Both the position numbers and the translations under genes were made by a program. A stretch of 64,000 nucleotides of DNA from Okapia johnstoni. Lineage: Eukaryota > Chordata > Mammalia > Artiodactyla > Giraffidae. Positions 59,996-64,000 of this stretch are shown here, in pieces. Location of the stretch: the NCBI GenBank assembly GCA_024291935.2, contig CM044326.1:32177948-32241947 (forward strand), in the 5' to 3' direction. Position 1 is the stretch's first letter. The number at the start of each line of letters is the position of its first letter. Below the pieces are notes generated by a model, which worked only from the letters and a program-made list of their open reading frames with translations, was not told where the DNA came from and ran no database searches.

Positions 59996-60589
59996 CCTTG
60001 GAGCCTGTTAGGGGCCCGAAGTCCAGGAGGATGCATGAGGCGTGGGGGGGGCTGATCAGAGACGGACGGGACAGGGGGTCTGAGACCGGTGCGTACCCCT
60101 CAGGGCTCTTGGGGAAATGCAACCGGCCTGGGTCCCCACCAGGGATCAGGACTCGGGGAGCCGGCCCTGCTGGGGGGAGGCCGGTGCTGAGGGGTGGGGC
60201 CGGGGGCCGCTGTCCCCACGACTGTGAGAGTGGGGTGGGACTGCCCCATGGGGGTGGGGGAACTCTGGGGCCCCTTCGGCATCTCCACAACCTCGCCTCC
60301 GACTGGGGCCCGTGGGGGGTCGATTCAGGATAAGACACCAGCTTTCCTTTCGGAGTGAGCGTGGGTCAGCAGTGCTGTGTGTGGGTCGTGGTTGGTCAGG
60401 GTTCTTCAGGGGCACGGCCCCCTGGGGGTGGCTTTCTAGGAAGAGGTTCACTGTGAGGGGTGGGCTCCGGTGGTGTGCAGGCGGAGAGGCCCCTGCCTCG
60501 ACCGTCTGTAGGCTGGGGACCAGGAGCTGGGGGTGTGGGTAGAAGTCCTGAGATCTGAGAGCTGCAGACCCCGGCATAGACCCCAGTCT
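59996..60589. other. Intergenic, GC-rich, nothing recognised
   Basis: No supported exon or repeat. Confidence 0.4.
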
Positions 60590-60795
60590 GGGCTTCCCCC
60601 TGGTGGCTCAGCTGGTAAAGAATCCGCCTGCAATGCCGGGGACCTGGGTTGGATCTCTGGGTTGGGAAGATTCTCCTAGAGAAGGAAACGGATACCCACT
60701 CCAGTATTCTGGCCTGGAGAATTCCATGGACTGTACAGTCCATGGGGTCGCAAAGAGTCAGACACGACTGAATGATTTTCAATTCCACTTTCAGG
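60590..60795 (+). mobile_element. Bov-tA SINE, full length
   Basis: Forward copy, from 'ggtggctcagctggtaaaga' to 'cagacacgactgaatgattt'. It carries an internal 'tggactgtacagtccatg' palindrome typical of one Bov-tA subtype. Confidence 0.9.
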
Positions 60796-63700
60796 GTCTG
60801 AAGGCCAGAGAACAGGAGGCCTGTGGGCAGGAGGCCACGGCCCTGCAGCGAGGTGGGGGTGGGGGCCCCCTCTGCTTGGGCCCCTCTCAGGCCTCCAGGA
60901 CGAGGCTGCCTGCATCTCGGCCGCCTTCGGATTCATGGGCTCAGCCAACTGACAACCGCCTCCCACACCAGGAGGAATGTCTTACCAGGCGTGCCCGCCA
61001 CCCCAGGCCTGGCAAGTTGACACTGAAGTTAGCCACTGCAGAGACCCTGGTGGGCACCATGGCGTTTGGGAAAGTCCATGATGGGGGAGGGGTGGAGACA
61101 GAATGACTGTCCATCGTGATGGGAAAACCCTGGCGTAACCAGCCTGCCCCGGGCAGCCGGCAGCGACCCCTCCCCGGGTAGTCATGGCCCTGGGGCTGTC
61201 AGAGCCTCTGTCAGCTGGTGGTCCCTCCCGCAGGCAGCTTGGGAGCCACGGATGAGGCCGCAGGTGCTGTGTTGGACCCCTGAGGGAGACACAGCACGCC
61301 CAGCTGGTGGTGGAGCAGCGTGGTTCAGCCCAGCCCGTGGCCCGGTGCTCCAGACGGCGTCCACTCACACCAGGCAGCCTGGCCACCTGGGCACCCGGCG
61401 TCCCACCTGGCCCTAGCCAGGAGCTGTTTCTCAAAGTGAGAATGGTTACCTCCTTACGGCACAGGGTCCTCTGATGGGATTCTACCCCCCCCCCCCCGCC
61501 CCCCCACACAGGGGTTTCTGCAGGCAACACGCAGGGAATTCCTCCCTGCCTGCTGTGGGCACGGGACGGCCCCTGGTTGTCAGGAACTATGTCCCCGCTC
61601 GGAGCTGGGGGAACTCCACTGGGAGCCCGTCCCTCACCCCCACAGAGGCACCCGAGCCCCGTGCCTCCTTCTTAGCATCTGGGCCAAAAGGGGACATCCT
61701 GCCAGTCCCAGGTCGTCGGGTCCGCATGTCCTCGCCTCCCGCAGGCAAGGCGCCCACGGCCTGCTCCCCTTGTCAGGGTTACGGCGCAGCCGCCACGGCT
61801 TCCGTGGGCAAGACCGTGGCCCGGAGGGGCGGTGTGCACCGGACCCAAGGTGGTGGGGCGCGCCGGCATCCAGGCTCTGCGGGGCCAGGGAGCCTGCCCG
61901 CCGGGCACCAGGGGCTCGTCAGGACCCGCTCTGGAGCAGCAGCTGTCGCGGGCTCAGCCGGGTGAGGTTTACATGGCCCACGTCGGCCTCCAGGCCGCAC
62001 CAGCCGTGCTTGGCCAGGAGGCGCTTCTCCGAGCCTCAGGGGTGACACCGTCTCTCCAGTCCCTCCGGGAGCGTGCGGGACTTTGGGATTTGGCAGCAGG
62101 CAGAGCCCTGGGTCCCCACTGGGCTCCTGAGCTCAGAGAGGCTGCTGGAGTGGAAACAGGACAGACGCTTTTCCCGCTGTGCCCTCAGGAACCCCAGAAA
62201 GATGCTGGGGGCCAGCGGGGAGAGCCTGCGGACTCACCCGAGGTGACAGGGATCGAAGCTCCATTTACCCCAGATGCTCTGAACGCCCTCCCTGATTTGG
62301 GGACCGCAGCGACATTCAAGGCCCCCTCAGAGGCTCCCCCGGATGTCTGTCCTGACCCTCATCAGAGGCCCGCTGAGCTCCGGGTCCCAAGCCAACGCTG
62401 AGACCTGAAGGAGCCCTGAGGCAGGTTCTGGCCATGATCCCTGTGTCTTCTGGAGCAGACGGCTTCCCCTGTGGTATCAGCAAGTACTGGGGTTCAGGCT
62501 ACACGTCAAACCAGGAATTTAAGGATTTGAGCGTGTGTGTTCTCTCTCTTTGAAACCCCAGTCTGACCGCAGTCACCCGGCAGCTGGAATTGTTGGAATC
62601 AACTGGAGTCATCCCGCGCTCAGCACTGGGCAGCTCTTCCTGCCTGCTTCCCTCCAGCCCAGCCCCGGGGTCTTTTGGCTATTCAAAGCCAACGCCACGT
62701 GTGCTGGGTGGAAACATCCCCTCCAAAGCGAAGGGGAGGTTTTCGCCAGCTTGAGCCTCACTGGGTAGGTTACCCAGTCCCGCCCACACCATTTCCATGG
62801 AGACGCGTGACCCTTGCTCCACGCCTCATACCACATCTGAGTCATTCAAGTGTCTCGGTTGCTAGCAACAGCACCCACCTCCAGGTCTCTTCGGCAGAAA
62901 ATGAGTCTGTAGCCGGATATCAGGCTGGAGGTCTGCATAACCAGCCTCGGGAAATGAGCAGGAACAGGGGAGTCTGGTGACCGGGGTCAGGGGTGGAATC
63001 GCCGCCCACACTGCTGCTGTGACCGCTGCCTTCGGAGACAGCACGCGTCCCCTGCCTTCTCTCGCCGACTGGAGGGCGTGGGTGGCCTGGACTTTAGCTC
63101 AGTTGCTGCCTCAGATCCGTTCTGCTCATCCAGTGACCTGGGGACGCTGGTCTGACCCTGAGACCCACTGCAAGCCCCCACCCAGCAGCAGCTGCAGTCC
63201 GAGGGAGCGTGCGCTCCAGCCCTGGCTCCCAATTGTCCTTTGTGTCTTACAGACGCTTGGATCAGACCCCGTGGGATGCACCAAAACCCCATTCTTCCAG
63301 TGTGAATTGACCAATCCAGCCTGGGAGCCCCAAAGCACCGCGCCCAGGAACCTCGATAAACCCAGAGGGTCCAGCCTCTCTCCCCACCTGGGGTGGGGGG
63401 CGCTGTGCCTCCTCCAGGGCCCGAAAGCCTCTCGATTCTATTGCTCTGGCCGTCTCTGCTGAAGCACGGCTCGCTTCCCAGCACGTGTCCTCCGCTGAAC
63501 GTGTGTTAACCCACAAGCCTCCTGGGTAGGTAGGATGACCACCTGGGGTCACAACAGGTGAATGGGGGGCCCTCACCCTGCGGCTGCCTGGTGAATCTGA
63601 AAGCTTGTTGATTGGTTCATGCTGTTGAAGATTTTGGGGCCCCCTGTTCCCTGCAGGGTCGCGCCTCATCCCCCAGCGTGTCACCCCAGGGCCCCAGGGT

Positions 63701-64000
63701 CTCAGCCTCGCACATCCGAACTCCTCTCCTGTGGCCCGACAGCTACGTGCTTGTTGGAAGCAGAAAGCCCAGAAGAGGACGTGGGTCTCAGGGGTTGGCC
63801 AAGCCCCCAGGACACCCGCAGACTCTGCCCTCTCTCTGTGTCCCCGTGGTGTCCGGACCCCCGAGACCTCCGCCCACATCCCAGGCTGCCTCTGCTGGGC
63901 TCCTACAGGCCGCCAGCTGAGCCCTGTGCCAGGCTCGGACTCTCCCCTCTGTGGGCGCAAGGTCCGTCCCCCCCCCCCTCATTGCCCGGAAACAGCAGAC
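60796..64000. other. Intergenic to window end; CpG-richer patch near 61770-61990
   Basis: No exon chain is recognised. About 61770-61990 has raised CpG density without an identifiable gene. A short poly-C run (interrupted by one G) lies at about 61486-61506, and a pyrimidine run lies near 63968. Confidence 0.4.

Overview
This is a nuclear genomic window from a ruminant (cattle, sheep or goat type). The evidence is the dense scatter of Bov-tA/Bov-A2 SINEs, tRNA-derived CHR-type SINEs specific to even-toed ungulates, a BovB-like fragment, decayed L1 pieces and MIR fragments. Genes are split by GT-AG introns and the promoter is a CpG island. Cattle, sheep and goat cannot be separated by eye here.

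Only two protein-coding genes can be supported, and both were reconstructed exon by exon. TMEM179 lies on the plus strand with four coding exons (18594-18898, 24692-24829, 26397-26475, 27859-28038). It encodes a 233-residue four-pass membrane protein that starts inside a CpG island. C14orf180 (NRAC) lies on the minus strand with four coding exons (34466-34362, 34059-33933, 32397-32362, 31971-31766), including a 36-base exon. It encodes a 157-residue single-pass membrane protein. The two genes are tail to tail with about 3.7 kb between their stop codons. This matches the order I recall for human 14q32.33 (INF2 - TMEM179 - C14orf180 - gene-poor interval - KIF26A), so the left end should face INF2 and the right end the gene-poor interval before KIF26A.

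Layout: 1-17.6 kb is intergenic and repeat-rich, with antisense L1 fragments, a TG-rich variable block at 1.6-2.3 kb and many SINEs. 17.6-28.0 kb holds an AT-rich island, the CpG island and TMEM179. 28-31.7 kb is the inter-gene 3' region. 31.7-34.5 kb is C14orf180. 34.5-64 kb is GC-rich intergenic DNA without a recognisable gene. It is punctuated by short AT/TAAT-rich islands that look like candidate conserved non-coding elements, several minisatellites, and a roughly 920-base tract made almost only of A and C (37.4-38.4 kb).

The two genes are not known to act together. TMEM179 is an uncharacterised membrane protein, mainly neural by published expression as I recall it. NRAC was described as a nutritionally regulated adipose and cardiac membrane protein. 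No operon, CRISPR array, phage or bacterial feature is present. The long open frames elsewhere are by-products of GC-rich or simple-repeat DNA.
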